Source of the DNA: UBA946 sp031550725
GTDB lineage: Bacteria > Bacillota > Clostridia > Oscillospirales > Ruminococcaceae
Reading direction: 5' to 3'
Assembly: GCA_031550725.1 (NCBI GenBank)
Contig: JAVBOH010000010.1
Location: 1 to 36,708, forward strand
Length of the DNA stretch: 36,708 bases
The position numbers were made by a program, and so were the translations under genes. How positions within the stretch are numbered: the first letter of the stretch is position 1; every line of letters begins with the position of its first letter. Under the pieces are notes generated by a model that ran no database searches, had not been told where the DNA came from, and was given only the letters and a program-made list of their open reading frames with translations. Positions 1-7,294 of the stretch are shown one piece after another.

Positions 1-16
1 TAAGGAGACTTACTAT

Positions 17-112
17 ATGAAGTCAAGTGATTTAAGAAAAAAATCAAAGAAAATAAAGGAAATGGATGAAAATAAAAAATCACATGACAAAAAGACGTTA
101 CTGAGAAGATAA
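17..112 (+). CDS. Very small Lys-rich ORF, unrecognised
   Basis: This is a 31-codon ORF with an AAGGAG ribosome-binding sequence about 9 bases before its ATG. The product is very basic (Lys/Arg/Ser-rich) and matches no family I recognise. It sits at the window edge beside the IS110 element. It may be a genuine small gene of an accessory element or a piece of a broken one. Only the RBS spacing supports it. Confidence 0.25.
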   Translation: MKSSDLRKKSKKIKEMDENKKSHDKKTLLRR

Positions 113-137
113 CGTCGAAAAAAGTCACAAGTTCAAT

Positions 138-266
138 TATGAGTTTAACGCATTGGTTTTCCAAATCGGATGAAAAGAAAAAGGATAGCCAAAGCTACCC
201 TCATCCGCATAAGAAAAACCTCACAAACCGCTCATGTTGCACTCCTGCATTGCACTATCCTGTTTG
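138..266 (+). other. Short ORF next to IS110 end, possible disrupted gene
   Basis: A 42-codon open frame from an ATG, with Lys/His-rich hydrophilic residues and no good ribosome-binding site. It ends about 40 bases before the transposase stop codon (which lies on the other strand). Its last codons may therefore belong to the insertion sequence and the earlier part to a gene cut by the insertion. No family is recognised. The stretch 1-305 holds nothing else that I can support. Confidence 0.15.
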
Positions 267-305
267 AGAGAAAAAGCAAGAATAATATATGACAAAAATG
301 AGGGA

Positions 306-1487
306 TTATGCATTATGAGATGAAATAAAAACTTGATTGTTTTTAAGCAATGAAAACAAAACCCTGACAAGTTTTTTAGCAACATGGCTCTGTGCAACAA
401 AGAAATGTTTTCCCTCAGCAAGCTTTTTATCTTGATAATCACGAAATGTTTTATCACGATATGCAACTAATCTTGCAGCCTGCATTAATGCCCATCGCAA
501 ATAAGGTGAGCCACGTTTAACCATTGGAGTTTTTGTTGCTTTGTAATTTCCAGATTCATAAACTGACGGTTCTAAGCCAGCAAATTTCAAAAGTTTGTTT
601 GGGCTATCAAAGTTTTTAATGTTGCCAATTTCAGAAATAATAATTGCTCCAAGGATAAAACCTATTCCTGGAATTGATAGAATTGGTGAATTTAACTCTA
701 ACATAATTTTCTTGATTTCTCTGTCAAGCACAGCAATTTCTTCATTTAGATTTTGAATTAAACGTATTGTTTGCTGAAGTTCAAAACCTGTTGCTCTGCT
801 ACAAAGTCCAATTGATGTTTCAGCTAATTCTCTGATTTGCAAGGCTTTTTCACGATTGTATTTTCCTTTTGAATTAGCAGAAAGCAAGTTCGTAAGCTTT
901 GTCAAATGAGCATTTGAAATATCATTTGCTGTAGGGTATTCAAGAAGAAGTGCATAGCATGATTTTTGATTTACCGACCATACAGCTGATGGCAACTCTG
1001 GAAAAAGTATAGTGATAAGCCGTGAAATGCTAAGCTTGTATTTGCTTCTCATTTTTATTAAGCGACTTCTGTTCCGAGTGAGTATTTTTAGTTCTGAAAC
1101 TGTCAATACTGGTAGTTGATAGGGCTTTGACTCTTCGGAAAAAAGCAGTGTTGCCAAAAATTTTGCATCGGATTTGTCCGTCTTTGTTTTACGTAATGTT
1201 TGTGCTTTACGCATTAAACTTACTTGCAACGGATTGAAAATCCTAACGCTTAGACGTTTTTGCATGAGGTAATTGGTGATGTTTGTACTGTAATGACCGG
1301 TAGATTCAAGTCCTATTTTTACATCTGAATTATCTTTCTTGTGTGAAACTTTCTTGATTTCATCAGTAAGCTTATCAAATCCTTGCCTGTCATTGTTAAA
1401 TGAAAATCCTGATAAAACTATTCCGTCAGAGTTAATGATACAACAATCATGTTTTGCTTTAGCTACATCAATTCCTATAAATATCAT
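306..1487 (-). CDS. IS110-family transposase (DEDD/RuvC-like recombinase)
   Basis: About 393 residues, normal for IS110 transposases. The N-terminal half has the RuvC-like DEDD domain: D7 in the opening IGIDVAK strand, E61 in GLESTGHY, and D104/D107 in KTDKSDAK. The C-terminal half has the Transposase_20 domain (FAGLEPSVYESGN... then KRGSPYLRWAL), whose Ser is the family's second catalytic residue. I start at the ATG at 1485-1487 because a GAGGT site lies just upstream; the longer open frame to 1586 runs through the noncoding end of the element. IS110 enzymes act with a bridge RNA encoded in the element's noncoding end; upstream of the gene in IS110 proper, and a structured candidate lies there (about 1595-1680). 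The exact element ends are not visible because this family lacks long terminal inverted repeats. The gene looks intact, with all DEDD residues present. Confidence 0.93.
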   Translation of the reverse strand: MIFIGIDVAKAKHDCCIINSDGIVLSGFSFNNDRQGFDKLTDEIKKVSHKKDNSDVKIGLESTGHYSTNITNYLMQKRLSVRIFNPLQVSLMRKAQTLRKTKTDKSDAKFLATLLFSEESKPYQLPVLTVSELKILTRNRSRLIKMRSKYKLSISRLITILFPELPSAVWSVNQKSCYALLLEYPTANDISNAHLTKLTNLLSANSKGKYNREKALQIRELAETSIGLCSRATGFELQQTIRLIQNLNEEIAVLDREIKKIMLELNSPILSIPGIGFILGAIIISEIGNIKNFDSPNKLLKFAGLEPSVYESGNYKATKTPMVKRGSPYLRWALMQAARLVAYRDKTFRDYQDKKLAEGKHFFVAQSHVAKKLVRVLFSLLKNNQVFISSHNA

Positions 1488-1594
1488 TTTTCTACCTCGC
1501 ATTTTTTGATGCTGTTCTTTATCCACAGATTTTGTACTTCTTATCCTTGCCCGAGATAAAACGTCTGGCGTTATCTTACTCATCAAAAATTTAG

Positions 1595-1680
1595 CACAAA
1601 GCTGTGGTTGTTGACTCTAAGTTAACTGTCGAATTTCTTCGCAGTAGGATTAATAACCAATCCACAGCATCTGTTGATAG
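1595..1680 (-). ncRNA. Candidate IS110 bridge RNA (structured noncoding end)
   Basis: Upstream of the transposase, the DNA forms a long nested hairpin on the transposase strand. GCTGTGG at 1601-1607 pairs with CCACAGC at 1662-1668; TTG and CAA extend it past one bulge. GTTA (1621) pairs with TAAC (1654-1657), and CTG-T-CGAA (1626) pairs with TTCG-CAG (1638-1644) around a TTTC loop. It is known that IS110 transposases use a bridge RNA encoded in the noncoding end upstream of the gene, with internal loops that bind target and donor DNA. That this hairpin is that RNA is my inference from position and fold. The 5' and 3' ends are approximate. Confidence 0.45.
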
Positions 1681-1834
1681 TATAGGGCTATCTTATTTAC
1701 ATTAAACAAATTTTAAGAAAGGTATGTATTTTGAAACCCTATGTTTTCATTATACAAGGATTCATCAATTAAAACACATTGGAATCAATAACAGGATATC
1801 TTTGATATATACTAACAGCAATATAAATCAAACA

Positions 1835-1870
1835 AAGGGAACTAAGCATGAAAAAACGCTTAGTTCCCTT
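1835..1870 (-). terminator. Hairpin terminator of the XRE/TPR regulator gene
   Basis: A perfect 13-bp inverted repeat (1835-1847 with 1858-1870) with a 10-base loop starts six bases after the stop codon of the minus-strand regulator gene. The T-rich tail on the minus strand is short, so termination could be weak. From here to the IS110 noncoding end (about 1690-1834) I see only AT-rich DNA. Confidence 0.6.
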
Positions 1871-1875
1871 AAAAT

Positions 1876-2826
1876 TTACTTATTCTTCTCCATCATCTGA
1901 ACAGCATACTCTTTCTCAACAGTAAACCCCATTTCATCAAGATGTTCAGCAATCCTTTTCCATGCAGAATATGCCTTACCTTTGTCACCTATTTCCATAT
2001 AACAATCAGCAATCGAATACATTGCATCCATAAAACCATTTTCATTTGTTTGGGTAGTTTTGATTTTGTTTAGTTCAAGTGACTTCCCCCAATATTTAAA
2101 GGCTTTATCATACATTTTAAGCTTACGGTAAACATCACCACTCAGATAATACACCATAACATTATCATCCCACATTGAAAGAGCAGCTTCGCATAATTTT
2201 TCAGCATCATTATATTTTTCACAGCAGTATAGGGACAGAATAGCACAAATATAATTCTCACAGTTATCAGGTTCTGAATTAATAAGTGTAGTATAATTAT
2301 CAACACATTCCTGACCACGACCTATTTGTGACATGAAATAAATTTTCTGCTGTTCAAAACAAGCATAAAGTTTTTTTCTCATTGGTTTACCCATTACAAT
2401 TGCTTTATCATAATACTTAACGGCTGTATCACGACAGTATGACATATGATAATTATAGAGATTACCAAGTGTTCGTAAATCCTCTGCTTGAAAATATAAG
2501 TCGCTGTCAGGTGCAGCAGAATTAATTACCTTTAGCATTTCACTTTCTGCTGCATAAAAATTTTCTGATGATGGGTGACTTTCATAAACTGCAAATAAAC
2601 GGTGTCCCTTATGACGATATGCAACCATATTTGGTCTAAATAATTCATCAATTGTAATACCAAAAAATTCTGCAATGCTAGGAAGTAATAGAGTGTCTGG
2701 AATAGTTGCTCCAGTTTCCCACTTGCTGACAGCCTGATATGAAATGTTCAAAGCAGTAGCAAGCTGTTCTTGTGTAATTTTATTTTCTTCACGTAGCCTT
2801 TTTACGTTAGTGCCAATTGTGCTCAT
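1876..2826 (-). CDS. XRE-family regulator with C-terminal TPR-like repeats
   Basis: A 316-residue protein. Residues about 6-60 are a Cro/C1-type helix-turn-helix (VKRLREENKITQEQLA, then SYQAVSKWETGATIPD). The remaining 250 residues are helical, with TPR-like repeats (for example YYLSGDVYRKLKMYDKAFKYW and AMYSIADCYMEIGDKGKAY). This architecture is common in Firmicutes regulators, some of which (Rgg/PlcR type) bind peptides; no signalling peptide gene is evident here, so a peptide ligand is only a possibility. A minus-strand promoter (TTGACG, 17 bases, TACACT, about 2874-2912) and a CGGTACCG palindrome at 2851-2858 precede it, possibly an autoregulatory operator. It is followed by a hairpin terminator and is probably monocistronic. 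Confidence 0.85.
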   Translation of the reverse strand: MSTIGTNVKRLREENKITQEQLATALNISYQAVSKWETGATIPDTLLLPSIAEFFGITIDELFRPNMVAYRHKGHRLFAVYESHPSSENFYAAESEMLKVINSAAPDSDLYFQAEDLRTLGNLYNYHMSYCRDTAVKYYDKAIVMGKPMRKKLYACFEQQKIYFMSQIGRGQECVDNYTTLINSEPDNCENYICAILSLYCCEKYNDAEKLCEAALSMWDDNVMVYYLSGDVYRKLKMYDKAFKYWGKSLELNKIKTTQTNENGFMDAMYSIADCYMEIGDKGKAYSAWKRIAEHLDEMGFTVEKEYAVQMMEKNK

Positions 2827-2954
2827 ATAAATTACCTCATTTCTTATATTCGGTACCGTACTTACAGTGTATATGATTTTGCCTATATCGTCAATAACTG
2901 CTTGTTTTATATAAACTCAACTGGTGGGTGTATTGATATTTGAATAGTATTCAT

Positions 2955-3434
2955 CTATACAATATATTCACATAATGTTCGTTCAGAACCAAGATAAATG
3001 GGCGTAGTACTATTTATAATCTGAGTAATGTTTTCTCCTAATGTTTTTGGCTGCAAATTAATCTTGTTCAAATCATTAATCGCAATCCATTCATACCCAA
3101 GTTGATTAGTATCAATTTCTGTTGGAATATTTATAGCTTTATTATCAATGTGACAAATAAAAATATTATATATTTTATGAGTATAGTCAGAGTTCGATTT
3201 TAGTTTGTCGAAATCATAAATCATTTCAAATATTGCTGCAAATCTATAAACTGTTACGTCGTAACCAGTTTCTTCAAGGCATTCTCTTTGTACAGCTTCA
3301 GCCATTGTTTCGTATTGGTTTTGACCACCGCCAGCCAAACAAAAATAATCACCAATAAATTCATTATGGCACTTATTGAGTAAAATCTTATCTCCGTTTA
3401 TTATAATTGCTTTAGCAGCATTTCTAATACTCAT
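2955..3434 (-). CDS. NUDIX hydrolase
   Basis: About 159 residues from the ATG at 3432-3434, which has a GAGGT site about nine bases upstream. A longer frame to 3494 would overlap the upstream gene and lacks support. The Nudix box is complete: GGQNQYE, seven residues, then RECLEETGY, matching GX5EX7REUXEEXGU, so the Mg2+-binding glutamates are present. NUDIX enzymes hydrolyse nucleoside diphosphates linked to another group; the substrate cannot be told from this sequence. It lies 38 bases downstream of the VOC gene in the same direction and may be cotranscribed with it and the phosphatase gene. Confidence 0.88.
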   Translation of the reverse strand: MSIRNAAKAIIINGDKILLNKCHNEFIGDYFCLAGGGQNQYETMAEAVQRECLEETGYDVTVYRFAAIFEMIYDFDKLKSNSDYTHKIYNIFICHIDNKAINIPTEIDTNQLGYEWIAINDLNKINLQPKTLGENITQIINSTTPIYLGSERTLCEYIV

Positions 3435-3472
3435 GTTGTAATACCTCACCATAAATGTAATTAGGAATATAT

Positions 3473-3865
3473 TTATCCCACCATAAACCCCCATTGAACA
3501 CCAAACTTATCAATAAATTGTATCGACAGTTCACTATATGGCAGTTCTTTCAACGGATCGATCATAGTGCATTCATCCTTGAAAATATTATAGCATGACA
3601 TAAAATCGTCTGTACACTTAAACATAATAATCAAATGGACAGCTATGTCTGTGGATACATCTGCCTTTCCAAAACGGTCATTGAGAAAAATTTTCTGACC
3701 ATGAATAGACATTACAGCGTGTGCGATAGTTTTATCAGCGTCAGGTTCATTCGAGCCATATTCACGGCTGGTTATTATTGATTCAGCTTTTATGTTAAAT
3801 GCAGTTTCATATAAATTTATCGCTTCTCTGCAAGTTCCTTTAAAATGTAAATGTGGTATAAGCAT
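3473..3865 (-). CDS. VOC-superfamily (PhnB/glyoxalase-like) protein
   Basis: A 130-residue protein resembling PhnB-type members of the vicinal oxygen chelate superfamily. Clues are the opening PHLHFKGTCREAINLYETAF, a central AHAVMSIHGQKIFLND strand pair, and the ending SIQFIDKFGVQWGFM. Such proteins form dimers with a paired beta-alpha-beta fold, but this PhnB-like group is largely uncharacterised, so no reaction is assigned. A GAGGTTG site precedes the ATG. The gene stops 38 bases before the NUDIX start and begins 24 bases after the end of the phosphatase gene, so the three probably form one transcript. Confidence 0.8.
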   Translation of the reverse strand: MLIPHLHFKGTCREAINLYETAFNIKAESIITSREYGSNEPDADKTIAHAVMSIHGQKIFLNDRFGKADVSTDIAVHLIIMFKCTDDFMSCYNIFKDECTMIDPLKELPYSELSIQFIDKFGVQWGFMVG

Positions 3866-3889
3866 TATATCAACCTCTTTTAATTTATA

Positions 3890-4447
3890 TTAAGTATCAG
3901 CCCAACCTTGCCACTTCAAATCATCAGTAAATTCAAACTCAACAATGTCACCCCATTGGGTATGAGCAGGATAACAAAAGGCTGAAAGTACAAGACCATG
4001 AGTAACAACAGCTATCTTGTCATATGAAAGATATTTTTTTAGGCAATTATTTGCTCTGTCAAACATATGCTGATATTCTTCATATTGCAAAGGTGAATTG
4101 CTTGGACATTTACCTTTGTTCTTAGCAAATAGCTTAAAATTTTCAGATTTCATTTCCATGCTTGAAAATGTGTGGCTCAAATCTGGTAACCATTCATGCA
4201 AATCCGTTTCGACTTCAAGTGGAATATTACATTGCTTTGAAATTATTGCAGCAGTTTGTAAAGCACGAGTGTATGGTGATGACAAAATCAACTCAACATT
4301 TTCAAGTCGCTTATCATTTGCAACTACAAAAGCTTGTTCCTTGCCTTTTTGAGTAAGAGGTGCCATATCAATTCCATGACCGATAAAATTTCGATCCATA
4401 ACCTGAGTATAATCAGGTTCACAGTGACGTATAAAAATGACTTGCAT
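3890..4447 (-). CDS. Histidine phosphatase (phosphoglycerate-mutase-like) family protein
   Basis: About 185 residues from the ATG at 4445-4447; the GAGGGG ribosome-binding site overlaps the alternative GTG at 4456, which argues for the ATG. The catalytic His motif near the N-terminus reads IRHCEP, with Cys where most members have Gly. LSSPYTRALQTAAII (second Arg) and VVTHGLVL (second His) are present, so the active-site set is otherwise intact. Members dephosphorylate sugars, nucleotides or cofactors; the substrate here is unknown. It appears to lead the phosphatase-VOC-NUDIX transcript, with a promoter at 4486-4514. Confidence 0.83.
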   Translation of the reverse strand: MQVIFIRHCEPDYTQVMDRNFIGHGIDMAPLTQKGKEQAFVVANDKRLENVELILSSPYTRALQTAAIISKQCNIPLEVETDLHEWLPDLSHTFSSMEMKSENFKLFAKNKGKCPSNSPLQYEEYQHMFDRANNCLKKYLSYDKIAVVTHGLVLSAFCYPAHTQWGDIVEFEFTDDLKWQGWADT

Positions 4448-4485
4448 GATATTCACCCCTCATAAATATTTTAAATGTTAAACTC

Positions 4486-4514
4486 ATTATAACATACACT
4501 CCACAAAAAGTAAA
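4486..4514 (-). promoter_or_regulatory. Promoter of the phosphatase-VOC-NUDIX genes
   Basis: On the minus strand, TTTACT (4509-4514) lies 17 bases from TATAAT (4486-4491), about 40 bases upstream of the phosphatase ATG. The spacing and the perfect -10 support it; the -35 is weaker. Confidence 0.55.
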
Positions 4515-4713
4515 CTTGAAAAATTCCATATATAAAATAACACCCACAAAAAATCTCAAAAATTCTGATTATGGCATATACAGCATGAGTTAAACTTTTA
4601 TGTTATACTTTAATAACGATAATGCTAATTAATAAAACCAACAATGTTTCGCCGCCTTGTTTGAAATTTTAACATCACAGCATTTATCAAATAAAAATAT
4701 GGAGGTCATTATA

Positions 4714-4902
4714 ATGGCTAATGAAATAATCAGAGATGAACTTAAGGAAAGAAAAGTATATCAATGGGAGCTAGCACATGAGCTTGATATATCGGAACAA
4801 ACCATGGTGCGTCGTATGCATTTTGAAATGAACGAGGAGGAACAGTGGAAGTACATCGCTCTCATTGATAAGATTGCACTTAGAAAGGAACATGCCATTT
4901 GA
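4714..4902 (+). CDS. Small helix-turn-helix-like protein of mobilizable element
   Basis: A 62-residue protein starting at the ATG at 4714, which has a GGAGG site seven bases upstream; the longer frame from 4657 is unsupported. The sequence ELKERKVYQWELAHELDISE resembles a Cro/XRE-like helix-turn-helix followed by a short helical tail. Small proteins like this are common at the start of Firmicutes mobilizable and conjugative elements. It overlaps the next gene by a few bases (TTGA overlap), which suggests translational coupling. The role is inferred (regulation or assistance of excision). Confidence 0.65.
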   Translation: MANEIIRDELKERKVYQWELAHELDISEQTMVRRMHFEMNEEEQWKYIALIDKIALRKEHAI

Positions 4903-5192
4903 CATTAAGACAGAAAAATGAAATCATTGCAGAAGTGGTAGCTTTACTGGATAGAATAATTATCGTTGATGATAATCTCAAACCACAAATATCTGTAACA
5001 CAAAACAATGTAATTGAAATGCTTACTATAAAGGAATGTACTGAAATTGCAACAGGTCTTTCTGAGCACACCATACGTCAGCTTGTGAAGCAAAACAAGA
5101 TAAAATCCGTAAGAACTGGAACAGGTCAGAACGGAAAAATTCTAATATGTAAATCATCGCTATTAGAGTTTTTGAATGGCACTGCTGCATAA
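4899..5192 (+). CDS. Excisionase-like helix-turn-helix protein
   Basis: A 97-residue product starting at a TTG that overlaps the stop codon of the preceding gene (TTGA); an AGGAA site lies upstream. The C-terminal part, MLTIKECTEIATGLSEHTIRQ followed by a basic stretch and a final SSLLEFLN, has the layout of MerR-like excisionase/helix-turn-helix_17 domains. The N-terminal 40 residues form a helix plus a stretch I do not recognise. In mobilizable elements such proteins act as recombination directionality factors or regulators; here it sits upstream of the mobilization genes, with the integrase about 2 kb downstream. Confidence 0.65.
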   Translation: MTLRQKNEIIAEVVALLDRIIIVDDNLKPQISVTQNNVIEMLTIKECTEIATGLSEHTIRQLVKQNKIKSVRTGTGQNGKILICKSSLLEFLNGTAA

Positions 5193-5201
5193 AAAATATA
5201 A

Positions 5202-5242
5202 GGCTACTGATAAGAACGAAAAAACGAGTTTTTACAGTAGCC
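5202..5242 (+). repeat. Inverted repeat after the excisionase-like gene
   Basis: GGCTACTG (5202-5209) pairs with CAGTAGCC (5235-5242), and the 25-base loop holds a second small AAAACGAGTTTT hairpin. There is no T-run behind it, so it may be part of the transfer region or an RNA-processing signal and not a terminator. Confidence 0.55.
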
Positions 5243-5244
5243 GT

Positions 5245-5400
5245 ATACTATGGTTTTGGGTATGTTGAGCAAGCAGAGAAAGTATATGTATACTTTCGGG
5301 TTTTGAAAATTTTAAGTGGGCACCCCCTAAAAATTATATTTAACAGCAGTAGCGTTAAATATCAAAATCCATATATTTTATGTTGCACCTAAGACCGCTT
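5245..5400 (+). other. Candidate origin of transfer (oriT)
   Basis: The gap just upstream of the mobC-like and relaxase genes is the usual place for oriT in MOBP elements. It contains a perfect palindrome, GAAAGTATA (5278-5286), TG, TATACTTTC (5289-5297), followed by a GTGGGCACCCCC block at 5316-5327 and then AT-rich DNA. Relaxases nick beside such inverted repeats. The nick site itself cannot be assigned by eye. Confidence 0.45.
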
Positions 5401-5422
5401 TTAATGACTGGAGGAAAAATTA

Positions 5423-5761
5423 TTGAGAAGATTCAAAGAAGTAAAACGTAAAGAGGTCATATTCGATATGATTGAATGGAGCAAGGTTGAAAAGCAAGCA
5501 TCTGAATTATCCATGCAGACAAGTGAGTACATTCGCCGAATGGCTGTTGATGGAAAAATCATAAATCTTGATTTCAGAAACATAACACCCATGATAAATT
5601 CAATTCGTTCCATTGGCAACAATGTCAATCAAATAGCACGAAAAGCCAATGAGATAAATAACATTTACTTGGACGACATTTATAAATTACAGGAGGACTA
5701 CCTAACCCTATGCCATATCTTAAGTCAGTTAGCATCCACCATTCCGTCAATCGCAGCATAG
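5423..5761 (+). CDS. mobC: MobC-like relaxosome accessory protein
   Basis: A 112-residue protein starting at a TTG that has a GGAGG site nine bases upstream. The N-terminal half resembles the ribbon-helix-helix start of plasmid MobC proteins (RKEVIFDMIEWSKVEKQASELSM then TSEYIRRMAVDGKI). The second half has the typical RSIGNNVNQIARKANE helix. MobC proteins bind oriT and help the relaxase open the strands. The end of this gene overlaps the start of the relaxase gene by 52 bases, the usual MobC-relaxase arrangement, so both products are probably made in a fixed ratio. Confidence 0.85.
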   Translation: MRRFKEVKRKEVIFDMIEWSKVEKQASELSMQTSEYIRRMAVDGKIINLDFRNITPMINSIRSIGNNVNQIARKANEINNIYLDDIYKLQEDYLTLCHILSQLASTIPSIAA

Positions 5762-7140
5762 CTTACATATTAAATCCTGATAAAACAGACGACCTACTTT
5801 ACACAGCCTCGCTCAATTGTGTGACAAATGCAAAGGACACATATTTGAATATGAAGATGGTTTACGAGCATTATTCAGGCAAAAAATTTAACGAGCCTTT
5901 CCCCAAAAAGGGTAAAGGTCACGTTAAAGCAATTCACTATATTCAAAGTTTTGATCCGAAAGAAAACATCACTCCTAAGCTTGCTCACAGAATTGGCAAA
6001 GCATTTGCACGCAGAACTTTCGGTGATGACTGTCAGATTGTTATTGCAACTCATGTTGATAAAAATCATATCCACAATCATTTCATTCTGAACACATACT
6101 CAATAAGTGGAGAAAAATTCAATGACAACATGAAAACTCGAAACAAAATTCGTGAGTATTCTGATAGAACATGCCTTGCATTCGGTATAAAATCAATCGT
6201 TCCGAATGAAAGCAAGAGTAAAAGTATGGCTTACAATGAGTGGTCGCATAAGAAGAAAGGTACATCGTGGAAGCAATTTATTCGTGATGAGATTGATATG
6301 CTTATCGGCTCGGTTAAAAATCTTGATGAGTTGCTTTCTGAACTTGAACTCAAAGGGTATGAAGTAAAACGTGGCAAATATATTTCGGTTAAGGCAGACG
6401 GTCAGCAACGTTTTGTCCGTTTAAAAACTCTTGGTGACGAATACAATGAAGATAATCTTGCTGCAAGAATTGAAGATGCCATTACAAGTAAACCAACTCG
6501 TGACATCAACGAACTAAACGAGATATTCTATGATAGGATTTATCAAGTAAGCAAGCTTGTCGAGAGTAATCAGATTGTTCCGAAAAAGTACAATAATGAT
6601 TTGCCATACTCTATAACAAACGATATAACCGTTTACAAGATGGGTGAATGCCTTACTCTAATAAATCGTGAACATATTTCGTCAATTGGTGAACTTGAGG
6701 GTAAGATTGAATCAACAAAGCTAGCATATGAAAATGCAAGAGAAGAACTTAATAAACTTCAAAGTCATACAGAGAAGATAGCTTCTGTTATAAGTCATTG
6801 TGAAAAATATTTTGAACTTAAATCTAAGGCGGAGCTAACTCCTACTGAAAAGGTTTCATTTGAAATGTACAAACAGACTGCTGAACGTGTTCGTGTAGAT
6901 GATGAATGTGATATTGAACATGTTCGTGCATTGAAACAATCCCATGATGAAAAAATTGCAATTTTGACTGAGCAATTTAATCAATGCAAGAAATTATATG
7001 ATAGCTTTACAAATGCTGCTAACACTTATTATGAAATTTCTAAGGGTGACTATATTTCTAGACTTGTAGATGAATTTAAGAAAAAGCAGGAGGAAGAAAA
7101 GCAGCAACTTGCTGTTAAGAAAAAATCGCATGGAAGATAA
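5710..7140 (+). CDS. MOBP-type relaxase (HUH nicking enzyme)
   Basis: A 476-residue protein. The N-terminal 160 residues are the relaxase domain: candidate catalytic Tyr19 in SIAYILNPDKT, and the metal-binding motif HVDKNHIHNHFILN with His115, His120, His122 and His124. Such enzymes nick oriT, stay joined to the 5' end and lead the strand into the recipient; the type-IV secretion machinery must come from another element because none is present here. The C-terminal third (about residues 330-476) is charged and helical, probably coiled coil (EGKIESTKLAYENAREEL). A GGAGG lies within the end of mobC, 16-20 bases before the start. It forms the core of the mobilizable element with mobC upstream and the integrase downstream. 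Confidence 0.92.
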   Translation: MPYLKSVSIHHSVNRSIAYILNPDKTDDLLYTASLNCVTNAKDTYLNMKMVYEHYSGKKFNEPFPKKGKGHVKAIHYIQSFDPKENITPKLAHRIGKAFARRTFGDDCQIVIATHVDKNHIHNHFILNTYSISGEKFNDNMKTRNKIREYSDRTCLAFGIKSIVPNESKSKSMAYNEWSHKKKGTSWKQFIRDEIDMLIGSVKNLDELLSELELKGYEVKRGKYISVKADGQQRFVRLKTLGDEYNEDNLAARIEDAITSKPTRDINELNEIFYDRIYQVSKLVESNQIVPKKYNNDLPYSITNDITVYKMGECLTLINREHISSIGELEGKIESTKLAYENAREELNKLQSHTEKIASVISHCEKYFELKSKAELTPTEKVSFEMYKQTAERVRVDDECDIEHVRALKQSHDEKIAILTEQFNQCKKLYDSFTNAANTYYEISKGDYISRLVDEFKKKQEEEKQQLAVKKKSHGR

Positions 7141-7212
7141 AAATGTGATAATATGATAAAAACGACAAGTGACAGACATACGCATATAATGCCATAAATA
7201 TTAAAATACTAC

Positions 7213-7242
7213 TTGACACATCACATGGTAAAGTGATAAAAT
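7213..7242 (+). promoter_or_regulatory. Integrase promoter
   Basis: TTGACA (7213-7218), 18 bases, TAAAAT (7237-7242), about 50 bases before the integrase ATG. The spacer holds a short inverted repeat (TCAC...GTGA at 7221-7236) that could be an operator. Integrase transcription thus seems separable from the mobilization genes. Confidence 0.6.
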
Positions 7243-7294
7243 GTATATAGCAGAAATATGCTGATGGTCGAAACTCATAAAGGAGGATTGCCCA

